Assembly (NCBI GenBank): GCA_002105175.1
Contig: MCGE01000030.1
Location: forward strand, 186,001 to 250,000
Reading direction: 5' to 3'
DNA: 64,000 bases
DNA from: Absidia repens
Lineage: Eukaryota; Mucoromycota; Mucoromycetes; Mucorales; Cunninghamellaceae
Shown: in pieces, positions 1-12,027 of the stretch
Position numbering within the stretch: position 1 is the first letter of the stretch
Layout of the letters: every line of letters begins with the position of its first letter
The notes under the pieces: generated by a model
Databases searched by the model: none
Seen by the model: only the letters and a program-made list of their open reading frames with translations
Told to the model about the DNA's origin: nothing
Translations under genes and position numbers: made by a program

Positions 1-1
1 G

Positions 2-2828
2 GATGGTTTGCTTGGCATGGGTGGATTCCATATTACTGGGCAAGAAGATGTCTCTCCCTCTGCTTCTCTGTTTGATGGATTCAACATTTCAAGCTACGTC
101 ATTGATGCTATGAAGGCCCTCAAAACGGATCTGGCTTTGGAATCTACTTTGCAAGTTGGTGAATATGAAGATGTCTTATCATTCTCTCAAAATGGTGTGC
201 ATATCAATGCTGACGATACGGTCACTCGTCTGATTCCTATTGTCGGTCAACCTATTGTGCAACAAATTGTCAACGGTGCTGAACTTGGCTTTGAAACTCT
301 GGTTTTGTCTGATCCTACCAACACAAACGCGAAGGTGCAAATGAAAGGTTCCATCACCAAGACTGGTCCTATGGCAGCTACTATCAACTTCCCTACTCCA
401 TTGACTATTAGATGGCAAGGAAAGACTCTTGGTACTGCGACTATGCCCGCTATTCAAGCTATTGCCGACAAAGGTGCCAACTTTGATGTGCCATCCAATT
501 TTGTGATCACCGACCAATCTGCTATGCAAGAATTTGCCACTTACATGATCAACAAGGAAGACTTCATCTGGGATATTGTATCTAACGATGTGTCTGTCAC
601 TGCTCTTGGGTTTACGTTTACTGGTATCAAGATGGAAAAATTCGTTACTCTGAAGGGAGCCAATGGATTCAAGGGCGCTGTGAAGATCAACGATTTTGAC
701 TTACCTTCCGATGCCAAAGATGGTATTACTCTTGTGGCCAACACTACTATTGGAAATCCATCTCAAGTCGGCTTCTCAATCAACACGGTGAACTTCAACT
801 CTTACTACAAGGATGTATTGATTGGACCTCTTTCTGCATCCCCCGGTAATTTTGCCCCTGCTGGTTCTTCTGATATTACTATGAATGGTGTTATGCTCCG
901 TCAAGATACTCCTCATGGTCGGGCTATGGTTACTGAAGTGTTTGAAAATTATTTGGCTGCCAAAGACTCTGTATTGACAGTCAAGGGTGATTCTGCAAGC
1001 GGCCCAGCTGGCGAAGTTGGATGGTTGACTGGTGCTTTCAAGACACTCGAAATCGAAAATGTGATCCTCCCTGGACCCCCAACCAAACCTGTGCTTATTC
1101 CTTCGATCACCATGGAAAATATGCAACTAGACTTCACCAAGGACCCATATGCTGCTCCTGCAAGCTCAACCGATGTGCGTGCTCAACTCAAGAATCCATT
1201 TGGCTTCCCTCTTGGTGTACTTCAATTAAGTATGGAAGTGGATGCTCAAGCTGAAGGACACAAATTGGCTCATCTTTCTGTTCCTGTTGAACCTGCCACT
1301 ACTACCAATGGTGTTGTCAAGACTCAATTTGATAGTATTCCTTTCAGTGTCTACAGTGAAGCCCATGGTCTGTTCTCAATCTTCTTGTCGGCTCTCACTC
1401 ATGCACCCAATGCTACTTTTGGTCTTGTTGGTACTTCGAATGCACTTGCGAAAACTAACATTGGGGAACTCCAATTGAATGGAATTGGTTTTGATGTTAC
1501 TACGAGCATGGCAGGTAAGACCTAAGCTGATTAAGAAAGGGACATTGTTTTGTATACTTGCTAATCTTGTTTTATATATATAATTTTAGGTCTCGGAAAC
1601 TTCTTGGGAAAAACCGATATCCTTTCTCTCGTAATTGCCGGTGGAACCAAGGACTATGTGCTTGTCAAAACTGTTGTTGCGTTCGTCAATCCATCTCAAA
1701 TTACCATCAGTGTTGGCGATATTAGCTTCTCCGCGAAGCTATCCGACGGAACTACTGTTGGACAGGTATATATTACAAACACAATTATCAAACCTGGTGA
1801 CAATCAATACAATGCTGAATTCCATCTCGCTGGTCCTACTGGTCCCATTGGTCAATTGTTTGCCAATTATCTTACGAATGTACAAGTCCCATTGACAATT
1901 GTTGGTACTGCTGAATCGACAAAAATTGAACCACTCTCAAGCGCTTTCCAAACAGTCAACTTAGCAACCATTATGCCACCCATACAAGCACTTCTCATTG
2001 TCAAGGTTAAGGTCATCGTCACGGTTGAAGGTCTGCTTTCCAATACAGCCACAACGGTTGCTACTTTACAAAATCCATTCGATACTCCATACGTGCTTAC
2101 TGGTCTCAATGCGGTGGTGTCATATGTCAAACCTGATGGAACTATATTAGAAGTTGGTAGAGTTCCTTCGATTCCTGGACCATGCACCGTCCCAGCAGGT
2201 GGTCAATCTTCTTGTGATGAGTGGCATGTCGACCTTACGGCTTCATTAGTAGACTTGGTGAATATTTTACTTGCTGAAGACAAGAGGTAAATGAAAAAAA
2301 AAAAAAACTAAAATTTAATGTAGAAGGATCCTCATATTTTTTATTATTTATTTTTAGCATGAACTTGAACCAAACCATTCAAACATCAGTTGGCGGACCC
2401 GATGGATATCACGCCGAGTAAGAATAGCTCGCCAAAATTATGGTCACATTGAATTTTGCTAACTATTTTGTTATGAAAATAGATTCGAATATACTCAAGT
2501 ACATGTACCTACGGAAATTGAAGCCGATTTTCTTGGAATTACTCTGGCTCTTGGTGGAGCAGTTAACGGAACAGCATCTGCCAGCAGCAATACATCTTCT
2601 ACAGCCACATCACCCGCAATTGAAACTTCATCGTTGGCGCCTTCATCATCTATCTCTTCTACCAATAAGCTTACGGAAACACCTGCAACGGAAATACCTT
2701 CAACAAAAGCATCTACCATGACATCGAATACCAAAACCACTGTAGTTCCCGAAACATCTGAGGACGTCAAATCAGCTCCAACAAGTACAGTTTCCGACAA
2801 AGATGTCAACTTTATCTTTCCGCTTTGA
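2..2828 (+). CDS. DUF3712 / LEA-2-like fungal protein, 3' part of gene
   Basis: The gene is already open at the window edge, so the N-terminus is missing. Exons 2-1514, 1590-2286, 2358-2417 and 2483-2828 join in phase with GT-AG introns and give at least 871 residues. The protein is a long run of beta-rich segments with recurring patterns such as GFxxNTxxFNS and NPF(G/D), typical of the fungal DUF3712 family, whose units resemble the LEA-2 fold. The last 90 or so residues are Ser/Thr-rich (many TSS, SST, TPAT) and look like a low-complexity, possibly glycosylated tail; no transmembrane segment follows it. In known family members an N-terminal membrane anchor is common, and it would lie upstream of this window. 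Function is not established for the family as a whole; some members are vacuolar. Family assignment comes from sequence pattern and is fairly sure; exact role unknown. Confidence 0.75.
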
Positions 2829-3497
2829 AGTAAAAATTGCTATGGTAATAAAAATAAAAATAAAAATAAAACATCATGAGGAATCTGTGGGAATAGACTA
2901 TAACCAACTTTTTTGTTTATTATTATTATATTAGGCTCCTAGTATGGGCATTCTTCTTCTTTCTCCTTCTGTCGACTAGGTGTGTAGTTTTATATCATTT
3001 TTCTTTTAATTATTTATACTTTGACTTTTACTATTACTATTATTATTATCCACAACTTTCCTTTGATACTCTTCACTTTATTAGCGCCATTGTATCTATT
3101 TTATTTACGTACGGTATTTATGATTACAAGTAGACTTTTTGCTACTCCCTCTTTTTCTTCTTTTTATCATTACATTACCACTTATTTTTACTATTTATAT
3201 TGTTTTTATATATGCATATTACTTTCCCTTCTGTAATCATCTAGTTCAGGTATCAATTTAATTTCTTTAGTGATTAGGGTTTTGTATTTATAATAAACTA
3301 TTGTCATGATTATCGTTTTGCTTTTCATGACGAACTTTGGCAAGTCTATTTGATGACTATTGATATTGTATCTCAAAAATATTATTTTAAACTTGTTTGG
3401 ACAAAGAGCATCAGGAAATAGTGCATGTAGTTAGGGTGGCAGAGGAAAATAAAAAATCAGATATTTTGGAGATGCCCCTAAATTTCAGCGAACTCCC

Positions 3498-3524
<27 letters not shown>

Positions 3525-3530
<6 letters not shown>

Positions 3531-3935
3531 GGGATGGTTGGACTAAGGTTGACCAAAAAAAATAATAATTAAAATCCCGTTCACGTGAAATTATTTATTT
3601 TCTCTTCCTCTTTTTTTTTTCGCCTCTCTTTCTTTTTGAACGCTTTATTTTTCTTCACCATTTAACTTGTATTGGGTTACTTTGGTCCTAGAATTGTATC
3701 AGGACTAGTTTAGAAGGGTTTTAGAAAAGGGATTACAAGATGCATGGGGAAACCCTTTCATTTTGGATGTAGGATCTGAGGTCACCATTAGTTGGTTTTT
3801 TTGGGAGCCTCCATTAGCTTGCTTTAGTTTTAGTTTGTCCAAAGTTTGATTCTATAGTTGAATAAAATATGTATATTTTTACAAACTTCAATGAAAAGTG
3901 CTCCATTATACCTGTTATGCCGATGGATCCATTTT
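3525..3935 (+). repeat. SINE-like dispersed repeat, copy 1
   Basis: This copy carries the family core AGGACTAGTTTAGAAGGGTT (about 3700-3720), then GGGGAAACCCTTTCATTTTG (about 3748-3767), and the end module GAATAAAATATG (about 3859-3870). A pyrimidine-rich stretch precedes the core, and an AAAATCCCG segment at about 3570 stands where other copies carry a B-box-like motif. Boundaries are estimated from similarity to the other copies, read by eye. Confidence 0.7.
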
Positions 3936-4159
3936 TACCATCGTCAGTCCAACGAACTGCAGTTTAGTGTGTAGAATAGTGTTGACTGTTTATCAGATTC
4001 CCCAAAGTCTCCCACATGCGATCTTTGTTTGGTCATTTATCACAAAAAAAAAGAAAAAAAAAACGCGTTGAGTTTATTAATCAATTAATTAATGAATCAC
4101 CATCCTCTGACGCACTAGAAAGTAAACGTAGCTAACGTACATTTTCTCCGCACTTTAAC

Positions 4160-4520
4160 AGCCAACTCCTTTCAGCGCCCACCATAGCAAGAATCCTTCA
4201 TCGTCCACCACATCCAACGCCTTTCACCGCCGGCCACAACCGAGTCTTTTTCAGCGTACACCACAATCGAAAGCTTTCAACTCCCATCATAACCAACACT
4301 TTTTCAGTGCTACTAATAAAAAATGATTAACTAACAATATTCTAAATCACGCAAAAGTCCTTTTTAGTACCCATTAAAGCCAACACTTTTCAGCATCCAT
4401 CAAAGTCAAAAGCTTCCAGCATCAACCATAGTTGCCACTTTTCAGCGTCCGCACAGTCGACAGTATTCAACTTTTATCATAACTAGCACTTTTCAGCAAC
4501 CTCTATAGTCAAACTTCTCA
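4160..4520. repeat. degenerate minisatellite, unit about 26-30 bp
   Basis: Imperfect tandem units built on TTTTCAGCGTCCACCATAGT and CCAACAC recur about a dozen times, with substitutions and one AT-rich interruption near 4320-4350. A further weak unit occurs at about 4610-4625. No open frame is maintained across it. Confidence 0.65.
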
Positions 4521-5479
4521 AGTGTTTTGGACGTTATATTATTTTATTGTATCTTATACATTGTACCGTTGAAATAAAAAAATATATTCCTGTTTGATCT
4601 ATAGTCACATTTCTCAGCGTCCAATCTCTCAACTTGAGTGATTCCTTTTTTTTTTTTTTTTCAACCAGTCAAGCAGCAGTTCGCTTTATAGGAACCAGAG
4701 TCAGCACTTTTTTCAATTTCTATGATGATAAATGATAATGCATTATTGGTAGAGCGGAATAAAATAGTGTATTTTAGAATAGATGGATAATTAATCATTG
4801 ATAATAATTGTAGGCTAATTGAAATGTAGCCAGTGCTGGGATTATATTGATCAGGGTATCAGAAACTAAACAGACGGATGAGTGATATATCTTACCAAAA
4901 CAGAAGTTGATCAAAAGAATAACCATTGAATGATAAATAGATTGAGAGAATAGATGAGATATTTGTTTTTATTTGGATAAATATATAAAATCACTGATAG
5001 TTGATAAAGCTATGATAACATTTTTTGGTATTTAAACATTTTGGCAGGCCAAGGGAATAATAACTATAATAAACTGAGAAGGGAAAAATAAAGAATAAGA
5101 GAATAAAAATAAGAGAGAGAGAAAGACAAGAAAAAATAAATAAACAAACTGAGAAAAGTTGCATGACAGGTGAGCGACATTTTAATTGGCGTGATTCGTG
5201 ACATAGGGCAAGGCACAATTGTCGAGTTGTGATGGATAACAGGATAAATGATGTGTGTGGACGATGACAAATACAAACACGACAAATACACTGTAATACC
5301 TGCTTTTTCACACAAAGACATGTCTGTTTTCTTTTTTACTAACAAACTTATACAGTATACATGAGTTGGTGGAAGAAGTCACTTTATTACCCAATCCGTC
5401 CGTTAATCAAATGTACACACATTTTTTTTTCCATGCACATGGATACACATTCGATATAGCTCATGATGTAAACGTATAA

Positions 5480-6005
5480 CAGAGAAACTAATGATAAAAA
5501 AAAAGGCATATTTTATTCAGAGGTAGATACAACGATGACAAACTAATACTAAACTAATGATACTATTTCCTAAGATGATGCTAATCTACTGACGTTCCCA
5601 AATCCAACATCCAAAATGAAAGGGTTTCCCCATGATGTTTGTTTTGCATTTTTGAAAATGCCTCTAATTCAAGTTCTAATACTAATCCTAGATCACCAGT
5701 ATCCCAATGAGCCTTGTCATCATATCATTCAGATTTTGATGAAGGAAAAAAAGAAGGAAGAAAGGAAAAAGAGAGGGAAAAAAATTGGTGCCAAAAAAAA
5801 AAGTAGAAATCATGTGTGCGGAGCCTGAATTGACATTTTTTACACACAAAAAATTTACAACTAACAAGCGCTGAGCACGACAGTTATGCTCCAAAAGGGC
5901 TGTCCACCATAATGCGATACGGCGGAGACTCTAATCCCGTCCCATCAAAACTTACACTTCAATAAAAAACTCTTTAGCACCCAATAAATCGAAAAGATTT
6001 CCAAA
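5480..6005 (-). repeat. SINE-like dispersed repeat, copy 2 (inverted)
   Basis: Read on the minus strand this copy has an A-box-like TCGTGCTCAGCGCTTG (about 5866-5881), a TTCAGGCTCCGC motif in the B-box position about 45 bp downstream (about 5816-5827), a pyrimidine-rich run, the conserved GGGGAAACCCTTTCATTTTG core (about 5614-5633) and the GAATAAAATATG end module (about 5507-5518). It is one of the longer copies and extends upstream of the A-box-like motif. Edges are approximate. Confidence 0.7.
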
Positions 6006-6442
6006 AAGGAAAAAAAAAGAAGTTGGTATGGGTACCATAATAATTTCTGGTTCACCCTACATCAGAAATGAAGGCAAAGACAAAAATACAAAAATCAATT
6101 ATAATCAAAAGACATTCGAATTTTATTCAAGTACAATGAGATAAATAACAAATAAATAGATAATTAAACTAAACTAAATCTATCAAAATGAGAACTAAAA
6201 ATAAAGGGATACATCAAAAACAATATTGCCATTCAGGAGGAAGAGGACACTGGCGTTGATAGTGCTTGTGTAAGACAGAAGGCGGACAGGATTGGGCATT
6301 AGCAAATGCTAGCATTGATGTTGGATGACTATACTTGTAGTTGGAAAGAACGTCCATGCTACTTTCTGTGGATAATGTTGATGATGGCGAAGGTGATGAC
6401 GATGATATTCGCTAATGCATATGCTGATGCTTATGCTGATGC

Positions 6443-8715
6443 CTATGCTGATGCTGGTGTACGTGCTAGTGTTGCAGAGCTGCTGTAACTGGGAGTGTAT
6501 TTCCGGATAATTTTTCGTAATGCATGTGGTAGCGTATTCCAAGAAAAGACCTTGACATCTTTTTCTATATTCCTTGGTTTCGGATGAGAGAAGCCCATAA
6601 TGAGTTTGAAAAAGTCGGCACATCCAGTTTTATATTTGCTAACTGTCAAAGGATGGAAACCTTCCAAATTGCGTCGAATCCTGTTCTTTCTTCCACAGTA
6701 AATTGCACCCCAGTCAATCCTTCCAGTAAATAGATACAATCGACGGAGGTAATAAAGTAATCGTTCCGCTCCTTCCAGTAAATACAAGAAACCACCAATG
6801 ATGAAGTTCCTGCCATTCCTGTCGTTGTACTGCTGTTGTGCTTAACGCTTGCCATGAGTTCGGATTTGATCGCGGGATGATTACTGAAATATGCATGATC
6901 ATCCAGGGGAGACAGTGGTGAGTTTGGTGATTCATTGGGCATAGGCATGGGTAGTTGATCTGATGACATTCCGTTCATGTGAAAAAAATGCTGCTGTTGT
7001 TGTTCCTGCTGATGGTTGTAACATTCGATAGGTTCAAATACGCATTCCACTTGCTGACTATTTTCTGCATTGCTTGTGTTTTGGCGCCGCCAAAAACGTA
7101 CCAGACGACGTCCTTTTTTCCATTCGTCTGCACTCCATTGGAATGTCATTTGCATCAAGTCACCACATATTTTCAGATTTGCTTTGTTCAATAATCCCCC
7201 AAAAGGGCGCACATTTGTCATGTTGTAGGATGGTGGAGTTTTTGTTTCAATATAGGAGATTTTGTTGCTGCCAATTGTGTCGAGTTCATTGCTGCTATGG
7301 GCGTTGCTGTAATTTCGACTTGGTGAAAAGGAATAGTGCAAATCATCACCTAATAGTCCACACAAGTTGCTATTGTTGCTGCTGCTGATACTGCTGTTGT
7401 TGAAGACCGCGTTTTTTATGTCCCCATCGTTGATGTTTGCTTGTGGACGCATTCCAATATCTTGATAACTATTGTATTGAAATCCAGCAGTAATCATGGT
7501 ATTGTTTGGAGCGTGATCCCCCCTATGCGTAATATTTGCATCGAGGAAGCTATCATGGAGTGCATCTAAATAAATAAACTGGTTAGAAAATGCTCTTAAA
7601 ACGGAAGTCGAGTACAAGTACTTACGGAATTGGGATTTCTGCTTGTATTGATTGTCATGACATGAGCCATAATATTTCGGTACCATAGAGTTGTAGTGAA
7701 AGGATAAATTGTCCATGAAAGATGCATTCACCAAGTTCACGTTTTCAAAGAGGTATTGTTGATCAGAATGTTGTGGTTGCTGCTGCTGCTGTACTTCTTG
7801 GGTAATCCACATAGCAGTGCCCCAATCATTTGAAGATGTCGTAGAGTGTACATTTGTATACTGTTGTTTATACATCTGAGAACCATCGCTGCAAACAAAT
7901 ATTTGCGCAAGCTGATCAATCGCAGCAGTGCCTAAAGAGTCAATAAAGCGGTATAGTTAATGTTTGTTCGAGGTGATTAAAATAAAGAGTAATTACCTGT
8001 CGTGTGTGGATCTGCAGAGTATGCTTGGTTTTGAGGATAGCCATCAATAAGGTCCGAAGAAGAAATTTGTTTTCGATCTAGGTTGTCAATCCAAATAGTT
8101 GGAAGCGTGCAGAACGAAAAGAAAAATTAAGCGTGAAGTAATTTAAATAACGCTGGTTTTCTTACCCAATGGCAATTGACCATCAGTGTATGTGAAGGAA
8201 CCAATTGCCCGAGAATCTACCATCAAGTCATGATTTTTATAATAATAAAAATAGACCATAATTGGCACTTGGCTATTTAAAGGTAGGAGGATATATTGAG
8301 CTTCAGGTACTTTAGCAGTTAAAGTGACCAATATAGTTGTAGAAGAGGAGGATGCAGTGTTACTGCCTAGTTCTTGTACATGGTTGACGGATGATAAAAA
8401 ATGCTCATGATACGTTGTTTCCAATGGCAATTGACCAAAAATTATCTTCATTGCTCTTGAACTTTCCAAAAGTGATTGCTCCAAGATAACGGAAATTGTA
8501 CTTTCAGAATTGCCCTCTTGTGGTGCCCATTGCAGTATTTGAGATTGACAAGAAGGTGACGGTATGCTTTTACAAGACGATAGTACCGCTTCTGGAGAAG
8601 CATTAAAATCGCTTGCTAACCACGTTTTATAATCAACTGATTTGGGACATGATCATGGTACAAAAATATAAAAAAAAGGGTAAGACCACTATCGACATTC
8701 TATTTCGAACTGGTG

Positions 8716-8747
<32 letters not shown>

Positions 8748-8845
8748 ACACTCACAGAAGGCTGAGGAGGACAGAATTCCGACTTTTGGGGTGCGGTTTT
8801 GCCTTTATCCATAAGCACAGTCAATGATGTATCTATCGTTTCCAT
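6443..8845 (-). CDS. medA: Medusa-like transcription regulator, with a frame break
   Basis: Exons on the minus strand: 8166 to about 8640, 7997-8077, 7626-7931 and 6443-7565, with GT-AG introns in matching phase, plus a probable first coding exon ending near 8755 (ATG at 8845). The C-terminal region matches fungal Medusa/Acr1/Ren1-type developmental regulators: FITSVDCIYLLEGLTGVQFT, then IRRNLEGFHPLTVSK, IMGFSHPKPRNIEKDVKVF and a Ser-rich end. The N-terminal part (QVPIMVYFYYYKNHDLM ... FTYTDGQLPLG) fits the family's second conserved region. A Gln-rich and Asn-rich linker lies between. Near 6684-6693 the reading frame must move back by one base to pass from VQFTVEE into the conserved RIRRNLEGF; one A appears to be missing from a GAAGAAA run. 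The first intron, with a 31-A tract, does not join in phase under its best GTGAGT donor, so the start is unsure. Such proteins control conidiation and morphogenesis in ascomycetes; the role here is inferred. Confidence 0.75.
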
Positions 8846-9895
8846 TTTACTAAAAGAGTGTCCTTACTTTAACAAAGTAGGACAGTAGAGAGTCAAATGG
8901 CAGTATCTTGGTAAAAGTTAAAAAAGAATGTCTATTGCATTGCGGAATTTACTCACAATAAAATCAAGGTCAGAAGAATTTACACAAGGTTCATACAGTA
9001 TACATATAAAAAATGACAACAAAGCAATCAAGTGACAAAAATTAGAAAGTAAATTGTATAGAAAAGTCGAAAGCGTAAAATGAAAAAAAAAGATAACAAA
9101 AAGGAAAAGGAAGTGGTAGAAAAAAAGGACGCGTAAAACAAGGAAAAACGTTTGCAAACAAACATTCATGTTTCCTCGTGAGATTTCCGGATTTTTGACA
9201 TGTATGCTTTTTTTTTTTTTTTTTTTTTTTTTTTACTATACATTTCAAAAGCCGTGTTTAACATCAAATTTTGTGCCGATACTGATGACAGTAATGATGA
9301 TGATGAAGATAGTGACCGTATTCCTAAAGCGAATCAAGTTTTTTTCACTTGTCCAAATATGACATCTCTTTGAACCTTTTTTCCTTTTACTCGCATGAAT
9401 GCAAGTCGTAGTTTAAACGCCGCAATCGTTCTGAAAGTCGATGAAGTAGATGACAACATGTTTATATTTTCCATCTTTGGATGACATCTTGTTGAAGAGG
9501 AGAAGAATCGATATACTAAAAGTGCTAGTCTTTAGTCATCCTTTTTCATTTGTGGATATTTTACAACATAAAGAAAAGCCACACACCTTAGTCAAAACAG
9601 TAACATTAACAATAGAAAAATAAATAAACCAGTATTTTTTTTTTTTGGAAAGAAAATATCTAAAATTTTATTGAATAATATAATAAAATGATGAAAATAA
9701 ATGCTAAAAGTAAGAAGAGGCTAAGGATAATTGGAGAGTACTGAGTACGAAGAGGGGAGGCGGAATAAATCATAAAAATGTGAAAATACCAGTAATAGGG
9801 TCAAGTCGATGCAAAAAAGACAGGATGGGGGATGGTAATGTACTACAGTAAGATCATATTTTTGGGTGGCGAGGGTGATACAGTATTAATATGAG
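8846..9895. other. gap between the two regulator genes
   Basis: About 1 kb without a credible gene. It contains a 27-T tract (9208-9234). The right-hand end is probably the 3' untranslated region of the HSF-domain gene and the left-hand part the promoter of the Medusa-like gene. Short open frames here are low-complexity Phe/Lys runs. Confidence 0.5.
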
Positions 9896-12027
9896 TCATT
9901 GTTGTAATGCAGCCTTTTTCGTATGACTTAATGACGATGATAATAATAAAGCCGTCGACAAATTGTTGTCCGTGATATTTGACGGTGTCAAACATGGGGG
10001 TAATACTGTATCTGTTGATAAAACCGAATAAAAATCAAAATTCTGCAAATAATATTGTGAATTCGGTACTTCATTCGGCGATGACAAAGCAGACCATATC
10101 GAATTGGGTTTTCCAAACATATCCTTTCCGCAATCTAACGTTTCGTGCGATATCCCGTTTTTCATTATATAGTTTGCCGCCGTATCAGATGAATAAAAGT
10201 TGTCGTTTTTGATGAGTGCCATGTACTTGCTTTTATCTAATTCTGTTGACTGCTGCTGAATTTGCTGTCGGTCCTGGTGAATATGTTGGTCGTTTTGTTG
10301 GTTTTGTACGCTACGTTTTCGAAGTGCTGATATTGTTTCCAATTGTTCTATATGTGCCTGTTGTTCCTTGATGTGAGCTTGAGCCAGTTGGATCTGCTTT
10401 GTGTAAAAGTCACGGTCATTGCTGTAGCTTATTTGTAATTGGAACAAGTGTTGTTGAAGTTCGTTTTCCATGTTTAGCGCTAGAGTTGCTGACGACGCTG
10501 ATGATGATGATGACGACGATAGTTGAGTTGCATTATCGGTATTTTGATAACCCAAAGGATGATTGCTGTTGTCATGACAAGTAATAGAATTCGAGTTAAC
10601 TGTATCTATTGATGGTTCCATTGATTGTTCCATGAGTAATTCCAGAGAGGATTGCAGCGCCTCCTGCATATAAAGAGATGATGATGATTTTGATGTTGGT
10701 GGTGGTGACGATGATGGCGATGAAGTTTGATGCATTATTGAATCGACAAGAGAAAAATAAGGAGCCGGATTAGTTTTGAAATGAATGTCTTGTGTTGGAT
10801 GGTGTGCTAAAGGGAAATATGATCCAACTGTGCGACTTGGTTGGGAGCTTAGGTTCGGAATTGAATTTGACGCCGATGAGTGCCGTTGTTGTGAGGAAAT
10901 TTCGCCGTCGCCATCCGAGTAATCGTCACCCGAATCCATACTGGCCAGTGTTTCCGGATTTTGATCTGTTGGTTGAATACGTTTCCGTCTGGTATGTAGC
11001 GTTGCTTTTCGTCGAATCAAGTGGATCAAGTCACGTCTTCCAGGTCGAAAGAAGGGATGGTGCCACCTGCATATCTCTTTGTCCTTGGTATCTTTTGATT
11101 TTCGCGCATCAGTATCTCGTTGGAAGCCATAGATCTAAATGTAAATCAAAAAATCGGTTGAACCGAGGAGGGAGAGGGGGTTATTAATGAATATGTATGT
11201 TCTTGAATAAATGTGTATGCACGTTTTTCTTGAGTAATTACATTGAGTTGTCGCACAAATGATTGGAATTTACAATGCTTGAATAACCGTGGAAGTACTT
11301 CTTCAGTAAATCCTAGAAAAAGGTGAATATAGATATATCATTAGTCAAGTCAATAGTTAAAAATTCCAAGTTGAAAAAGCACACAACATACGTGGAATAC
11401 AGTCAATTAAGAACATATCCTTGCCATCATGACGACACCAACGTACAAATGTATGGTTATTCTGCGGTACCTGTAAGCTTCTACATAAATAGAGGCAGTT
11501 GGTTCATTAAAGCTCATTCTGTTAAATAAATGATAGTCTTATTTTTTCGCTTACTGATAGAGTTTTGAGACAAATCCAGCAATGCCACGTTCAGAGCTGC
11601 AAATTTCATTGGTTACGGCCATAGGCTTGTTGAGCTTGGAGACTTGATCCGACGCTTCTACAGAAGTTGAGTGCCAATAGGAATTGTCACGAGAGTACAG
11701 TTTGGCGCCATTATATTCACTATCATTGTCCGAGGTAATAGGCGGTTCGTCCTTTCTTTGCATGTTGTTGCCATCATTACTGCTGTCTAAAGAATTTGAG
11801 GATTGTGACTGTAACATCAACGCATTCGGTAGCTGATCCGCTGAGGACATAATTGGCTGAAGTCGGCCAAGGGTAGATTCCATGTGATAGTATTGGTATT
11901 GCTCCTGATCCACATAGGGGCTTCCGTATGAATGGTGTTGGTTCAAATAAATAGAGCGGCTTGAATTGGTGTCATCAGCATAATCTAATGAGAAACCACA
12001 GTTGGCTTGCGGTGGTGATATGGTCAT
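9896..12027 (-). CDS. HSF-type DNA-binding transcription factor
   Basis: Four exons on the minus strand, 11555-12027, 11392-11477, 11242-11312 and 9896-11134, join in phase to give 622 residues. Splicing assembles a complete heat-shock-factor DNA-binding domain at about residues 148-255: GFVSKLYH, FVRWCRHDGKDMFLIDCIPR, FTEEVLPRLFKHCKFQSFVR, QLNIYGFQRD, then WHHPFFRPGRRDLIHLIRRK. An amphipathic, Gln-rich coiled-coil segment (LQQHLFQLQISYSNDR ... QAHIEQLE) lies in the last exon, as expected for trimerisation. The acceptor of exon 2 is chosen at 11478 because the nearer AG at 11471 would put the domain out of frame. No receiver domain is present, so it is not a Skn7-type protein. The domain lies unusually far from the N-terminus. 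It could be a general heat-shock factor or an Sfl1/Mga1-like regulator; the sequence does not settle this. Confidence 0.88.

Larger units (their letters stand above)
2829..6442. other. repeat-rich gap between genes
   Basis: No credible gene was found over 3.6 kb. The stretch holds the 3' end of the upstream gene, a 30-T tract at 3499-3528, two copies of the dispersed SINE-like family facing each other (about 3525-3935 and 5480-6005) and a degenerate tandem repeat (4160-4520). The last few hundred bases are probably the 3' untranslated region of the minus-strand Medusa-like gene. Directly after its stop codon is a short imperfect run of GCTGATGCTTAT-like units (about 6410-6460). Confidence 0.6.

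Noticed and set aside
6410..6460. GCTGATGCTTAT-type units as a coding repeat
   Set aside because: They lie at and beyond the Medusa-like stop codon; only the first few residues (PASA) are translated.
11471..11476. Nearer splice acceptor for exon 2 of the HSF gene
   Set aside because: It puts the DNA-binding domain out of frame and reaches a stop; the acceptor at 11478 keeps it in frame.
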